Assembly (NCBI RefSeq): GCF_001610895.1
Contig: NZ_CP011273.1
Location: 4,278,001 to 4,342,000 of the forward strand
Length of the DNA: 64,000 nt
From: Planctomyces sp. SH-PL62
GTDB lineage: Bacteria > Planctomycetota > Planctomycetia > Isosphaerales > Isosphaeraceae
Reading direction: 5' to 3'
The notes beneath the pieces are model-generated. The model worked only from the letters and a program-made list of their open reading frames with translations. It searched no databases and was not told the origin of the DNA. The position numbers and the translations under genes are program-made. Below, piece after piece: positions 1 through 9,526 of this stretch. The stretch's first letter is position 1, and each line of letters begins with the position of its first letter.

Positions 1-592
1 GCTTCTCAAGCCAGTTGGGGTCGGTGCGGACCCGATTGAGCTTCTCCTGCGTCTTCGGCTTCTCTTCGAAGTCGATGACCCGGCCGTCGGCCTGGATCCG
101 CATGATTCCGCAGGAGCGAGCTTCCGACTCGGGCACCGGCAACGCGGCGATCGTCACGACGGCCTTGTTGTCGATGTGGGTCTTGATCATCTCCTGGAAA
201 TTCATCCGGTAGAGCTGATCGCCCGAGAGAATCAGGACCAGGTCATAGTCCTTGTCGGTGAAGTAAGGGATGTTCCGACGCACAGCGTCGGCGGTACCCT
301 GATACCACGACTCGTTCTGCATCGTCTGCTGGGCGGCCAGGATTTCGACGAAGCCTCCCTCGAACGGGTCGAACTTGTAGGTGTTGTAGATGTGCCGGTG
401 GAGGCTCACGGAGTTGAACTGGGTGACGACGAAAATGCGGTGCAGCCCGGAGTGAATGCAGTTCGACACGGGGATGTCGATAAGACGGTACTTCCCGGCG
501 ATCGGCACCGCGGGCTTGCTCCGCGACTTGGTCAGCGGGTAGAGGCGAGTGCCCCTCCCCCCTCCCAAGATCAACGAGATGACCCGAGGCAT
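1..592 (-). CDS. glgC: Glucose-1-phosphate adenylyltransferase, 3' part missing
   Basis: ADP-glucose pyrophosphorylase makes ADP-glucose from glucose-1-phosphate and ATP, the committed step of bacterial glycogen synthesis. Only the first 197 residues are present because the gene runs off the left edge. The N-terminal nucleotidyltransferase signature GGGRGTRLYPLTKSRSKPAVP is near residue 10, followed by the RLIDIPVSNC block, a GTADAVRRN block near residue 103 and the LSGDQLYRM metal/sugar site. The ATG at 592 is chosen because a strong Shine-Dalgarno (AAGGAGG) lies just upstream. The gene is on the same strand as the small unknown gene at 850-1173. High confidence from the conserved blocks; the C-terminal beta-helix is not visible. 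Confidence 0.95.
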   Translation of the reverse strand, partial: MPRVISLILGGGRGTRLYPLTKSRSKPAVPIAGKYRLIDIPVSNCIHSGLHRIFVVTQFNSVSLHRHIYNTYKFDPFEGGFVEILAAQQTMQNESWYQGTADAVRRNIPYFTDKDYDLVLILSGDQLYRMNFQEMIKTHIDNKAVVTIAALPVPESEARSCGIMRIQADGRVIDFEEKPKTQEKLNRVRTDPNWLEK

Positions 593-849
593 GATACCCT
601 CCTTCAAGGGCGAGGCGGGTCGTCGCTCGGGGCGACGGCCGCGGATGCGGATTGTGGCTTGTTGACGGCTTCGACTCTTCGTCCGGACCCTCGGCAGACA
701 CAAGTCTCGTGCCAAAGGAGGGTGGTGGCGTACGGCCCGATCTGCCCGTCCCCACGTCCGTGACGAAAGGATGCCGGTCGGATCGATTCCCTTGGCTCAT
801 TCGACGCATCCGCGGCTTCAGTCCATGGCCCGGCCGGACCTCCGCGCGA

Positions 850-1173
850 TCACCATCCGCGCGACATGTTCGATTCAACCACCTTCCGGGCCTGTTCCAG
901 GTCCGACCCGGTCTTGTGCATGTAGAGGCGCACGGCGTGAAGCTTGTCGCCCGCCGCATTCGCCAGGCACTCGCGGGCCGTCGAGCACGGGTCCACATCG
1001 GCCTGGAGGCCCAGGAGATTCTTGGAAATCACCCAGGCGTCGCGCGGGCGTTGCGAGACGCGAAGGATCTCCTCCGTCGGGTAGTTCGTCTGGGCGAACG
1101 TCCGGGCTGAGGCTTCGCTCTCGGCGAATGCGATCATGATATGCGACGTCGTCTCGACCTCGAAGAGAGGCAT
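850..1173 (-). CDS. Small conserved-looking protein of unknown function
   Basis: A 107-residue protein that I do not recognise. It is soluble, with no signal peptide or membrane segment, and mixed charged composition that looks coding. The start is placed at the ATG at 1173 (MPLFEVETT) rather than the earlier ATG at 1215, because a purine-rich AAGGGGA stretch precedes it and the upstream 14 residues look non-coding. The gene lies 257 bp upstream of glgC on the same strand, so co-transcription is possible but not shown. The sequence ends in a helical, charged tail (LEQARKVVESNMSRGW). Function cannot be inferred. Confidence 0.6.
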   Translation of the reverse strand: MPLFEVETTSHIMIAFAESEASARTFAQTNYPTEEILRVSQRPRDAWVISKNLLGLQADVDPCSTARECLANAAGDKLHAVRLYMHKTGSDLEQARKVVESNMSRGW

Positions 1174-1781
1174 GACTCGAATCCCCTTCGCACGAGAAAT
1201 TGAGGAAGGATCCATGGCGGGCTCGCGTCGCTCCCGCCGCGATCTCTTGTCATCTTCAGTCGATCGTACTCCCCCCGTCGACCCCGGTCAAAGGGGCTGA
1301 CCGTTCCACGTCGAGACCCGGTGAGTAGAAGCGGGCTGACCGTCACGTCCCCGGTTTCAGGTATATCGAGCCAGGCCTCCCGCCAGGCTCCGACCAACAC
1401 TCCGGCGGGGTCCGTTGGAACGAAACCGTGAGCGTCCGAGGTGGATCTCTGATCGGTCGAAGTTCCGATGCTCGACGATTCGGAGCGATTGCGAGGTCTT
1501 TAACGATCTGGATCGATGGGCCGTTTCCTCAACTCCGTGATCTCCATCTGAAACGCCGCGCTTCGATGGATTCCGCCTGGAGAGGAGGGTGCTCGATCAG
1601 CTTCGTTATCGTCATTTACGCAATCCACAAGTCAAGATGATAGTTCTTTGGAATGTGAATGGAATCAGGAATGCTCCCGCTCCCCCGGGATGGCATCTGA
1701 AATGAAGAACTCGCCTTGCTTTCACGAGCACCGGATCCTTAAGCTTGGGTGTCTCGAATTGTTCCCGAACTGAGACCCGGT
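1174..1781. other. Intergenic region without a recognisable gene
   Basis: About 600 bp between the divergent genes at 1173 (minus) and 1782 (plus). Short open frames here have random composition and no ribosome binding site. The stretch around 1600-1700 is richer in A/T than its surroundings, as expected for promoters. No repeat or RNA gene was seen. Confidence 0.4.
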
Positions 1782-2234
1782 ATGCGCACCATCCTCCACT
1801 TCCTTCATCGCCCTCTGGTTGCCCTCGTGGCGATCCTCGCCGCGTCGTCGGTGGGCGAGGTCTCGGCCTGCACGGCGATGAAGCAGCCTGGGGGGGTATT
1901 CGAAGCGGTCTGCTGCTGTCGTTCGACCGGGGCTGAGGAGTCTCGATCGTCGTCGGGCGTATCCCATCAGCCCGCGATCTTACCGCTGGCAGCGACATCC
2001 TGCGATGCGGTCCTAGGCGGCGATTGCGCCTGCCGGTCGCAGGAACCGGTCGTCCCTGAGCCGACACCGGCCAGGAGTGCCGTGGAAAGCCGCCCCGAGT
2101 TGACTCGGTGTTCGGCTTTCGCTCTGCCGAGCGATGCTCACGCCCCCCGCACCACGTCCGCCTTTGCGTCACTCGCGAATGCCGGACCGCCGAAGACGCC
2201 GGTCTATCTCCGCAACGAACGCCTCCTGTTTTAA
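1782..2234 (+). CDS. Small exported Cys-rich protein, possible lipoprotein
   Basis: A 150-residue protein with an N-terminal hydrophobic leader (residues about 10-24) ending in a lipobox-like V-S-A-C at residues 27-30. It is therefore probably exported and perhaps lipidated. The mature part has clustered cysteines (a CCC triplet near residue 45, a CACR motif near 85 and others), which suggests metal binding. The C-terminus is P-V-Y-L-R-N-E-R-L-L-F. The ATG at 1782 puts the leader at the N-terminus; an in-frame GTG at 1749 would add 11 residues. It precedes another Cys-rich exported protein at 2471. No named family was recognised, and a metal role is inference only. Confidence 0.6.
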   Translation: MRTILHFLHRPLVALVAILAASSVGEVSACTAMKQPGGVFEAVCCCRSTGAEESRSSSGVSHQPAILPLAATSCDAVLGGDCACRSQEPVVPEPTPARSAVESRPELTRCSAFALPSDAHAPRTTSAFASLANAGPPKTPVYLRNERLLF

Positions 2235-2470
2235 CGCCTCCCCCTCTCGCAGCCTCTCAGCTCCGTTGAGCGCCTGGTGTTCGCGCCTCCGACTCGGCCG
2301 GGTCGAGCCGTCGAAGCCGTACTTTCACCGGGATTGTGAGTTCCGCACCAGGGATGAGGATGACGGTCCGCGCCTTGCGGGTCGTCTTCCCCCTCCCTGG
2401 AAACGGGGAGCGGGGGCGGTCCGCACAGGGTGGACCGCTACCAACAGCGTTAAGTAATGGAGATGTGAAA

Positions 2471-2689
2471 ATGAATCGTCGTGGACTGATGGGCGCGTTC
2501 CTCGCGCTGAGCGTGGCTGCTTTCGCCGGTTTCTCTGCCCATGCGTCGGATTCGAAGGCCGAATGCGCCTGCTGCAAGCCAGCCTGCCTCTGCCCGGTTT
2601 GCGCCTGCGACGCGAACGTCAAGGCTGGTGAGCCTTGCGACTGCTGCTGCCAGGCCACCTGCTGCGCGGACGAGAAGGCTGGCAAGTAA
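2471..2689 (+). CDS. Very Cys-rich small exported protein
   Basis: A 72-residue protein with a Sec-type leader (MNRRGLMGAFLAL..., cleavage probably after A-H-A near residue 25). The mature part of about 47 residues carries 13 cysteines arranged as CxCC, CxC, CxxCxC, CxCCC and CC clusters. This density is typical of metal-sequestering or disulfide-locked peptides. An in-frame ATG at 2336 exists, but the start at 2471 gives the leader and has GGAG upstream. Two hairpins follow (2701-2727 and 2765-2796). With the gene at 1782 it forms a pair of exported Cys-rich proteins. It could be metallothionein-like, but no family was recognised. Confidence 0.75.
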   Translation: MNRRGLMGAFLALSVAAFAGFSAHASDSKAECACCKPACLCPVCACDANVKAGEPCDCCCQATCCADEKAGK

Positions 2690-2700
2690 TTCGGGCACGA

Positions 2701-2727
2701 CCGCCCCACGGTGTCAGCGGGGGGCGG
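2701..2727 (+). terminator. Hairpin after the Cys-rich gene
   Basis: CCGCCCC at 2701-2707 pairs with GGGGCGG at 2721-2727, 12 bp after the stop codon at 2689. There is no U-tract, so termination is plausible rather than certain. Confidence 0.45.
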
Positions 2728-2764
2728 CCGGAGTCTTGCCCGAAGGATAAGACGTGACCTCGCC

Positions 2765-2796
2765 GGGAGCGGCCCGTAGAAAGCGGGACCGCTCCC
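2765..2796 (+). terminator. Second GC-rich hairpin
   Basis: GGGAGCGGCCCG at 2765-2776 pairs with CGGGACCGCTCCC at 2784-2796, with one unpaired base and a 7-nt loop. It lies 76 bp after the Cys-rich gene and may be a tandem terminator. No T-run follows. Confidence 0.45.
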
Positions 2797-2824
2797 TCTC
2801 GATTCTACCGTTTCGAGCGATCGG

Positions 2825-2965
2825 ATGTCATGCACCATTGAGTCGTTCTCGGGTCGCGTCCGACATCAGGCCATGCCTGTGGAACACGTTCATCAAGACA
2901 TATCCCGCGACGACGACCCGAAAGCCTGCGGATGCTGCGGCAAAGATTCCTTTGATCGCTGCTGA
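2825..2965 (+). CDS. Possible 46-residue Cys-containing small protein
   Basis: A short open frame of 46 codons (or 30 from the internal ATG at 2873). Its C-terminal half is acidic and then Cys-rich: D-D-D-P-K-A-C-G-C-C-G-K-D-S-F-D-R-C, ending on the last cysteine. The CGCCG core resembles the metal-binding look of the Cys-rich proteins just upstream, which is why I list it. There is no convincing Shine-Dalgarno sequence and no leader. It may be chance or a decayed gene fragment. Confidence 0.25.
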   Translation: MSCTIESFSGRVRHQAMPVEHVHQDISRDDDPKACGCCGKDSFDRC

Positions 2966-3372
2966 ATGCCGATGGCCGAGCGCTGCACGAGGGATGCCGA
3001 GACTCGGCGCCCGTCCGACGACTGCTCTGGTTTTGCAAGTACGAGGTGGCTCGATACGATACCGGCACCTGCGTGTGCTTGGCGGTCAAGAATGGTGTCG
3101 AGCAACCCCCCTCTCGCTCAAATCGGTGCCTGTCGCGCAAAGGAGGGCGAGTTCTGGCGACCGGGTCGCCGGAGTGCATCAAAGATGCTGAAACAAGGCT
3201 GCTCAGGTGGCTCGACATCGGCCCGCCGACGGCCCGCGCCGGAGGCCCGACGCAACCAGAAAGTTCCCCGTCGAGGGGCCTTGCGGCATGAGGCTCGCGG
3301 CCTGATGATGGATTCGACTATGGCTCGCAAACGGATGCGGGCGTCCCCGGGTCCCGGCGTGGGAGGCTCCTC
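2966..3372. other. Intergenic region, nothing convincing seen
   Basis: About 400 bp before the permease gene. Several overlapping short frames on both strands have random, Arg/Ser/Pro-rich composition and no ribosome binding sites. It presumably carries the permease promoter. Confidence 0.35.
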
Positions 3373-4545
3373 TTGGATCGAGCGGCGAAGTATGCGACCT
3401 CATCCCAGGTGATTCTGGCCGTCCTCGGCGTCATCGGCGCGCTCTACCTGCTCAAGACGATCCTGGCGCCGATCGCTTTCGCGCTGGTTTTGGCCTGCAT
3501 GTTCTCGCCGCTCGCCTCCTTTTTTCGACGGCGCCTTTCCTATGGGCCGTTCGGAGTGCTGGCGCTCTTCCTGCTGCTGGTTCTGGGCGCATTGTATCTC
3601 GCCAGCTTGACGGCCGAGAGTTTGATTCATGCGGCGAACACCCTGCCCACCGACATCGAGCGGCTTGCCGGACAGGTCAGCGGTCGGATCACCGACCTGA
3701 TCCGGGACCAACCGTCCCTCCGAGTCATTCTGCCCGAACCGGGCACGATCGACAGGCTGGGGGACACGAACCGGGCCCTTCTGATCGAGAAATTGAGTCT
3801 CGGCCTGACGGACTTCACCACCTGGGTCGTCCAGGGGTTCATCATCCTGGTCCTGGTCATTTTCCTTCTGATTGAGAGCGAGATGCTCACGTCGAAGGTG
3901 CTCCGGTTCTTCGCCAGGACGCCCGAGTCGTCGCGTAGCGCGCGGTCCATCCTGGAGCAAGTGACGCGAAAGGTCCGAGCCTATCTCATCGCCCGGACGC
4001 TCATCAATCTGGGGGTGGGGCTGGTCGTCGCGTTCGGTCTCTGGGTCCTCGGCGTAAATTTCGCCCTGCCGCTCGGTCTCTTCGCGGCGGTGACGAATTA
4101 CATCCCCTATATCGGTCAGCTCGCCGGCGGCGCGTTGCCTGCGTTGATCGCACTTGGACAGACCGGATCCCTCGGGGACTCACTGATCGTGGCGGCCATG
4201 TATCTGGCGGTGCTGGGGGTCGAAGGCTATGTCGTGACCCCCCTGGTGATGGGCAAGTCGCTGGATCTGAACGGGACGACGGTCCTGATCGCGTGTCTTT
4301 TCTGGGGATACATCTGGGGGCTCTCGGGCTTGATCCTCGCCATGCCCATCACAGCCACCCTCAAGATCGTCTGCCAGACCGTCCCAGAGTTGAACCGCTG
4401 GGCCGAGTTGATGAGCGTCGATTGGCAGTCGCCGTCCGGCTCGGCGGCTGCTTCACCCGATGAGTTGCCGGCTACGCAGACTAGGTCCGCACCTTCACCG
4501 AGGGCCGACGAGAAAACCGAGGGCGTATCCTCTTCCCTGAATTGA
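3373..4545 (+). CDS. AI-2E family transporter (TqsA/PerM-like permease)
   Basis: A 390-residue polytopic inner-membrane protein of the AI-2E/PerM superfamily. N-terminal helices (about residues 11-75) are followed by a soluble loop (about 85-150), a helix near 150-168, and a C-terminal helical bundle (about 208-340) with the family-typical F-A-A-V-T-N-Y-I-P-Y-I-G block and a downstream P-L-V-M-G-K-S-L-D-L-N segment. The last 45 residues are a Ser/Pro-rich cytoplasmic tail. The start is a TTG with GGAGG 8 bp upstream. The exported substrate is unknown; members range from AI-2 exporters to Na+/H+ antiporters. A second member starts at 63313. Confidence 0.88.
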   Translation: MDRAAKYATSSQVILAVLGVIGALYLLKTILAPIAFALVLACMFSPLASFFRRRLSYGPFGVLALFLLLVLGALYLASLTAESLIHAANTLPTDIERLAGQVSGRITDLIRDQPSLRVILPEPGTIDRLGDTNRALLIEKLSLGLTDFTTWVVQGFIILVLVIFLLIESEMLTSKVLRFFARTPESSRSARSILEQVTRKVRAYLIARTLINLGVGLVVAFGLWVLGVNFALPLGLFAAVTNYIPYIGQLAGGALPALIALGQTGSLGDSLIVAAMYLAVLGVEGYVVTPLVMGKSLDLNGTTVLIACLFWGYIWGLSGLILAMPITATLKIVCQTVPELNRWAELMSVDWQSPSGSAAASPDELPATQTRSAPSPRADEKTEGVSSSLN

Positions 4546-4573
4546 GTCTCGCTCCGATCGAGGAGAATTCACC

Positions 4574-5938
4574 GTGAGATCAAGCTCGTCGCGTCGCGTT
4601 TTTCTTGAAGGCGTCGGTCTCGCGGCCGGGCTGGGGGCTGCAGGCGTGCGGCCCGTCGTGGGATCGGAGGAGCCCGCCCGGCGACCAAGGATCGCCGTCC
4701 TCTCCTCGACCTATTTCTATCTCTCGCACGCCTACCACATCGTCGGCCGATTCCTCGACGGCTTCCCCGTCTATGAGGGCGGTCCGGGGCGCACGGCTGA
4801 GCAGAACCTCCACAGGCCCCTATTCGAGATCGCCAGCCTCTACATTGAACAGGTGACCGAGGAGACCGACCTGGGCCGGGCCAAGGCCGCCAGGCACGAC
4901 GTTCGTTTCAGTCCGTCCATCGCCGACGCGTTGACGCTCGGGACGGGCGAACTGGCCGTCGACGCCGTCCTCCTGATCGCGGAACACGGCGACTATCCGA
5001 TCAATGAGAAGCTCCAGAAGCTCTATCCTCGTGGACGTTATTTCCGCGAGGCCCTTGAGGTCTTTCGGGCGTCGGGCAGAGCAGTTCCTATATTCGTGGA
5101 CAAGCATTTGTCCTACAGCCGGTCTGAAGCGAGCGAGATGGTCGAGCAGGCTGAAATGCTGAAGGTTCCTCTGATGGCTGGATCCAGTCTACCGGTCACC
5201 TGGCGGCTTCCCGAACTGGAGATCCCGCTCGGGCGTCCGTTCCGCGAAGCCCTTGTCGCATCGCGCGGGAATCTCGAGATCTTCGGCTTTCACGCCCTCG
5301 AAGTTCTCCAGTGCATGGTCGAGAGGCGCGACCGACGCGGGAAGCGGCAGGGGGTTGCGGCCGTGACCTGCCTCGAAGGGGACGCCGTTTGGGAGGCCGG
5401 CGATCGGGGGGTCTGGTCCTGGGAACTGCTTGGCCACGCACTCGGGAGGAGTCATACGGTCAACCCCGGCGACGTCCGGCAAAATACGAGGGACTTCAAG
5501 CGGCCCGGCGTGCGCGACGCCGCGACGATCCCGGACCGTCCCGTCGCCTTCCTCGTCGAATACGTCGACGGTCTTCGTGGGACGGTCTTGATCCTCAACG
5601 GTCACGTCGACGATACCACGGTCGCCGTCCGCACGGTCGACGGCTCGGGACGCGAGACGATCGCATCAACCCTGACCTATCTCCCGGCCCCACCTGGAGC
5701 GAGCTTCTTCAATCCGCTTGTCCTGAGGATCGAGGACTTCTTCAAGTCGTCGGCCCCCCCCTGCCCCGTGCGGAGGACGCTGCTATCTGGAGGGATCCTC
5801 GATGTGGCCCTGGAGAGCCGGATCCAGGGCTCTCGACGGATCGAGACGCCAGACCTCGCGGAGGTCGATTACCAGGCCCCGGCCGATTCCGGATTCATCC
5901 GCTCCAGCCTCACCGATCCAACGCCGAATCGGCTCTGA
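4574..5938 (+). CDS. Tat-exported protein of unknown function
   Basis: A 454-residue protein with a twin-arginine leader (S-S-R-R-V-F-L-E at residues 4-11, then a hydrophobic Ala/Gly stretch). The mature part begins with a Rossmann-like strand (P-R-I-A-V-L-S-S-T-Y) and has H-G-D-Y-P near residue 140, somewhat like NAD-binding oxidoreductases, but I see no complete GxGxxG. The GTG start at 4574 has GAGGAGA upstream and lies 28 bp after the permease, so the two may be co-transcribed. Long proteins with this layout occur in planctomycetes. I assign no reaction. Confidence 0.75.
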   Translation: MRSSSSRRVFLEGVGLAAGLGAAGVRPVVGSEEPARRPRIAVLSSTYFYLSHAYHIVGRFLDGFPVYEGGPGRTAEQNLHRPLFEIASLYIEQVTEETDLGRAKAARHDVRFSPSIADALTLGTGELAVDAVLLIAEHGDYPINEKLQKLYPRGRYFREALEVFRASGRAVPIFVDKHLSYSRSEASEMVEQAEMLKVPLMAGSSLPVTWRLPELEIPLGRPFREALVASRGNLEIFGFHALEVLQCMVERRDRRGKRQGVAAVTCLEGDAVWEAGDRGVWSWELLGHALGRSHTVNPGDVRQNTRDFKRPGVRDAATIPDRPVAFLVEYVDGLRGTVLILNGHVDDTTVAVRTVDGSGRETIASTLTYLPAPPGASFFNPLVLRIEDFFKSSAPPCPVRRTLLSGGILDVALESRIQGSRRIETPDLAEVDYQAPADSGFIRSSLTDPTPNRL

Positions 5939-5964
5939 GTCGGAATCCAAACTGGAGGTCCGAC

Positions 5965-7953
5965 TCACTCGAAACGGAGGATCGGCTGATCGACGGCGAG
6001 GTTGTCGCCGGGGCTGGCGAAGACCTCGGCGACGACGGCGTCGTGGTCGGCCTTCAGGACGTTCTGCATTTTCATCGCCTCGACGACCGCCAGGGTCTCT
6101 CCCGCGCGCACGGCTCGGCCGGGGGTTGCGGCGACCTCGACCAGCAGCCCGGGCATCGGCGAGAGGAGCAGCCTGGAGAGGTCTGGCGGAGTCTTCTGGG
6201 GCATGACGGAAAGGAGTTCGGCGGCCCTCGCCGTCATGACCATGGCGTCCACCTGCGTGCCTTGATGCGTGATTCGATAACTCAGCCCCACCCGCTCGAT
6301 CTGGACGCAGACCGGGTTCCCATCCCAGGTGCCCTTCAGAAGCAGATCTCCGAGCTTCCAGTTCGTCCGGAGATGGTGGACCTTGCCCTCGTAGAGGATC
6401 TCGCAGCCCTGGTCTTCCAGGGAGACCGCCAGCTTGCAAGGGCCGTCTGTCATGATGACGACCCAGTCGATGTCGACTCGCCGGGAGTGACCTGGAAGCT
6501 GACCGCTGGTGCTCGTCGCCCGTTTGATGTAGCGACGGCGGGCGTAGGCCGCCACGGCGGCGAGGAGAAGCGGATCCTCGTGGGCCAGACTTGAAGGATG
6601 GAATCCCTCCGGATAGGCGTCGGCGATCAGCCCGGTGTCGAAATCGCCGGAGAGAAATTCAGGGCGCCGGGTCAACGCCGACTGGAAGGCCAGATTCGAT
6701 GCCACTCCCCGGATCACGAACGCGTCGAGGGCGTGATGCATGCGACCCAGGGCTTCCCGCCGTGACCAGCCGTGGGTGACCACCTTGGCGATCATCGAGT
6801 CGTAATGGATCGAGATCTCGTCTCCTTCGACGACTCCCGTGTCGACGCGGATGACCCCGGCCTCGACATCAGGCGGCTGGCAGCGGACGAGGCGGCCGAT
6901 CGAAGGTAGGAAGTTGCGGAACGGGTCCTCGGCGTTGATGCGGCATTCGATCGCCCAACCGTCGCGTCGAACTTGATCCTGACTCTGACCAAGCCTCTCG
7001 CCGGCGGCGATCCGGATCATTTGTTCGACGAGATCGAGCCCGGTGGTCATCTCGGTGACGGGATGTTCGACCTGGAGCCTCGTGTTCATCTCCAGGAAAT
7101 AGAAGCCGCGATCCTTGCCGACGACGAACTCGACCGTACCGGCCGATCGATAGCCGACCGCTTTCGCCAGGGCGACGGCCTGTTCACCCATTACACGCCG
7201 CGTGGCCTCATCGAGAAAAGGCGACGGAGCCTCCTCGACGACTTTCTGGTGTCGCCGTTGGAGCGAACATTCGCGCTCCCCGAGGTGAATCGTGTCGCCG
7301 AACGAGTCGGCCAGGATCTGGATCTCGATGTGTCGGGGGTGTTCGATATACTTTTCGATGAAAATCCGGTCATCGCCGAACGCTCCGGCAGCCTCGGCGC
7401 GGCAGGCTTCGAACCCCGCGACGACCGACGCCTCGTCTCGAGCGATACGGAGGCCTTTTCCGCCGCCGCCGGCCGACGCCTTGAGCATGACCGGGTAGCC
7501 GATCTCCCGAGCGATCTCGACGGCTCGTCGCCCCGTGGCGACCTCTTCGTCGGAGCCGGGGATGACGTTCACGCCGGCCTGACGGGCGATACGCTTGGAG
7601 GCGATCTTGTCGCCCATCGCGGCGATGGCGTCGGAGCCCGGGCCGATGAAGACGATCCCTTCGCCTTCCAGTCGACGGACGAACGCCTCATTTTCAGAGA
7701 GGAAGCCATAGCCCGGGTGGACCGCCTCGGCACCCGTCGATCGGCAGGCGGCGACGATCCGGTCGATATCGAGGTAGGATTGCCGAGGTGGCGGTGGTCC
7801 GATCAGGACTGACTCGTCCGCCAGTTCCACGTGCAGGGCGTTCTTGTCAGCCTCGGAGTAGACCGCGACTGTAAGGATCCCCATGGCGCGCGCCGTACGC
7901 AGAATCCGACAAGCGATCTCACCCCGGTTGGCGATCAGGATCTTCTGGAACAT
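5965..7953 (-). CDS. pccA: Acyl-CoA (propionyl-CoA) carboxylase alpha subunit: biotin carboxylase plus biotin carrier
   Basis: A 662-residue subunit that carboxylates its own biotin with ATP and bicarbonate; the beta subunit next door transfers the carboxyl to propionyl-CoA to give methylmalonyl-CoA. The biotin carboxylase N-domain starts at residue 1 (FQKILIANRGEIA). The ATP-grasp glycine loop KASAGGGGKG is at 158-167, and EMNTRLQVEHPVTE follows at about 290. The C-terminal biotinyl domain has EAMKM with the biotin lysine near 628. The open frame extends upstream to 8622 inside pccB, but the ATG at 7953 starts the conserved domain. It lies 14 bp after pccB. PCC rather than ACC or MCC is inferred from the mcm/meaB context. 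Confidence 0.93.
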   Translation of the reverse strand: MFQKILIANRGEIACRILRTARAMGILTVAVYSEADKNALHVELADESVLIGPPPPRQSYLDIDRIVAACRSTGAEAVHPGYGFLSENEAFVRRLEGEGIVFIGPGSDAIAAMGDKIASKRIARQAGVNVIPGSDEEVATGRRAVEIAREIGYPVMLKASAGGGGKGLRIARDEASVVAGFEACRAEAAGAFGDDRIFIEKYIEHPRHIEIQILADSFGDTIHLGERECSLQRRHQKVVEEAPSPFLDEATRRVMGEQAVALAKAVGYRSAGTVEFVVGKDRGFYFLEMNTRLQVEHPVTEMTTGLDLVEQMIRIAAGERLGQSQDQVRRDGWAIECRINAEDPFRNFLPSIGRLVRCQPPDVEAGVIRVDTGVVEGDEISIHYDSMIAKVVTHGWSRREALGRMHHALDAFVIRGVASNLAFQSALTRRPEFLSGDFDTGLIADAYPEGFHPSSLAHEDPLLLAAVAAYARRRYIKRATSTSGQLPGHSRRVDIDWVVIMTDGPCKLAVSLEDQGCEILYEGKVHHLRTNWKLGDLLLKGTWDGNPVCVQIERVGLSYRITHQGTQVDAMVMTARAAELLSVMPQKTPPDLSRLLLSPMPGLLVEVAATPGRAVRAGETLAVVEAMKMQNVLKADHDAVVAEVFASPGDNLAVDQPILRFE

Positions 7954-7967
7954 GCGGATCTCGACGC

Positions 7968-9500
7968 TCAGAGGGGGATGTTGCCGTGTTTGCGCCAGGG
8001 CCGTTCGACCCGCTTGTTCCGGAGCATCTCCAGCGAGCGGGCGACGCGCCGACGGGTCTCGCGAGGCATGATGACGTCGTCGATGAAGCCGCGATGCCCG
8101 GCGATGAACGGGTTGGCGAATTTCTCTCGATACTCGCGCTCGCGAGCGTCGATCCGTTCGGGGTCCCCCTTCTCGTCGCGAAAGATGATCTCGACGGCGC
8201 CTTTCGGCCCCATGACGGCGATCTCGGCCGAAGGCCAGGCGAAGTTGACGTCGCCCCGCAGATGCTTCGACGACATGACGTCGTACGCGCCGCCGTACGC
8301 CTTGCGAGTGATGACGGTGACCTTGGGGGACGTACACTCGGCATAGGCGTAGAGCAGCTTCGCCCCGTGCTTGATGATTCCGCCGTACTCCTGCGCCGTG
8401 CCCGGCATGAAACCCGGGACGTCGACGAAGGTCACCACCGGGATCGTGAAGGCGTCGCAGAAACGGACGAAACGCGCCGCCTTGATCGAACTCTTGATGT
8501 CCAGGCAACCCGCCAGGACCAGGGGTTGGTTCGCCACGAAACCGACGCTGCGACCGCCGATCCGCCCGAAGCCGATGACGATGTTCTTCGCATGATCGGG
8601 CATCAGTTCGAAGAAATCCCATTCATCGACGACCTTGTGGATCAACTCACGAACGTCGTACGGGCGGTTCGGATCCTCGGGGACGAGCGAGTCGAGCGAC
8701 GCTTCGACGCGATCCAACGGGTCTTCGGTGGGGACGACGGGCGGGCTCTCGCGGTTGTTCGAGGGGATGAACGTGAACAGCCGACGGGTCATCATGAGGG
8801 CTTCGACGTCGTTCTCGAACGCCAGGTCCGCGACGCCGGATTTGGTCGTGTGTGTGACCGCTCCCCCTAGCTCCTCGGCCGTGACCGTCTCGTGGGTGAC
8901 CGTCTTCACGACGTCCGGCCCGGTCACGAACATGTAGGACGAGTCCTCCACCATGAAGATGAAATCCGTCATCGCGGGCGAGTACACGGCTCCCCCCGCG
9001 CAGGGGCCCATCACGAGCGAGATCTGGGGAACGACCCCCGAGGCGGTGGCGTTCCGCAGAAAAACGTCCGCATAGCCTCCCAGCGAGGCCACCCCCTCCT
9101 GGATTCGCGCCCCGCCCGAATCGTTGAGGCCGATGACGGGGGCGCCCACGTTCACCGCCTGGTCCATGATCTTGCAGATCTTCTCGGCGTGGGTTTCGGA
9201 GAGCGAGCCGCCGAAGACCGTGAAATCCTGGCTGAAGACGAAGACGAGCCGACCATTGATCGTCCCGTAGCCGGTCACTACGCCGTCGCCGGGGATAACG
9301 CTCGCGTCCATGCCGAAATCGGTGCAGCGGTGACCCTTGAACATATCCCACTCTTCGAACGAGTCGGGATCGAGCAGCAGTTCCAGTCGCTCTCGGGCCG
9401 TGAGCTTGCCCTTGGCGTGCTGGGCCGCGATCCGTCGCTCACCCCCACCCATCCGGGCCGCGGCGCGCTTCTCGTCGAGCTGGCGGACGATCTCGTGCAT
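7968..9500 (-). CDS. pccB: Propionyl-CoA carboxylase beta subunit (carboxyltransferase)
   Basis: A 510-residue carboxyltransferase subunit that moves CO2 from carboxybiotin to propionyl-CoA. Both crotonase-like halves are present: N-half [26 protein letters not shown] and [14 protein letters not shown]-half [28 protein letters not shown] and [12 protein letters not shown]. The length matches PccB. The ATG at 9500 has GGAGA upstream. It sits between meaB and pccA on the minus strand, 26 bp from meaB. A paralogue of similar length lies at 17707-19266 in the transcarboxylase set, so the cell has two carboxyltransferases of this class. Confidence 0.94.
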   Translation of the reverse strand: MHEIVRQLDEKRAAARMGGGERRIAAQHAKGKLTARERLELLLDPDSFEEWDMFKGHRCTDFGMDASVIPGDGVVTGYGTINGRLVFVFSQDFTVFGGSLSETHAEKICKIMDQAVNVGAPVIGLNDSGGARIQEGVASLGGYADVFLRNATASGVVPQISLVMGPCAGGAVYSPAMTDFIFMVEDSSYMFVTGPDVVKTVTHETVTAEELGGAVTHTTKSGVADLAFENDVEALMMTRRLFTFIPSNNRESPPVVPTEDPLDRVEASLDSLVPEDPNRPYDVRELIHKVVDEWDFFELMPDHAKNIVIGFGRIGGRSVGFVANQPLVLAGCLDIKSSIKAARFVRFCDAFTIPVVTFVDVPGFMPGTAQEYGGIIKHGAKLLYAYAECTSPKVTVITRKAYGGAYDVMSSKHLRGDVNFAWPSAEIAVMGPKGAVEIIFRDEKGDPERIDAREREYREKFANPFIAGHRGFIDDVIMPRETRRRVARSLEMLRNKRVERPWRKHGNIPL

Positions 9501-9526
9501 GGGGTCTCGCTGTCTCCGAACGGACG

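Noticed and set aside
2754-3218. Longer open frames on both strands after the Cys-rich genes
   Set aside because: Arg/Ser/Pro-rich random composition and no start signals; only the short CGCCG frame was kept as a low-confidence entry.
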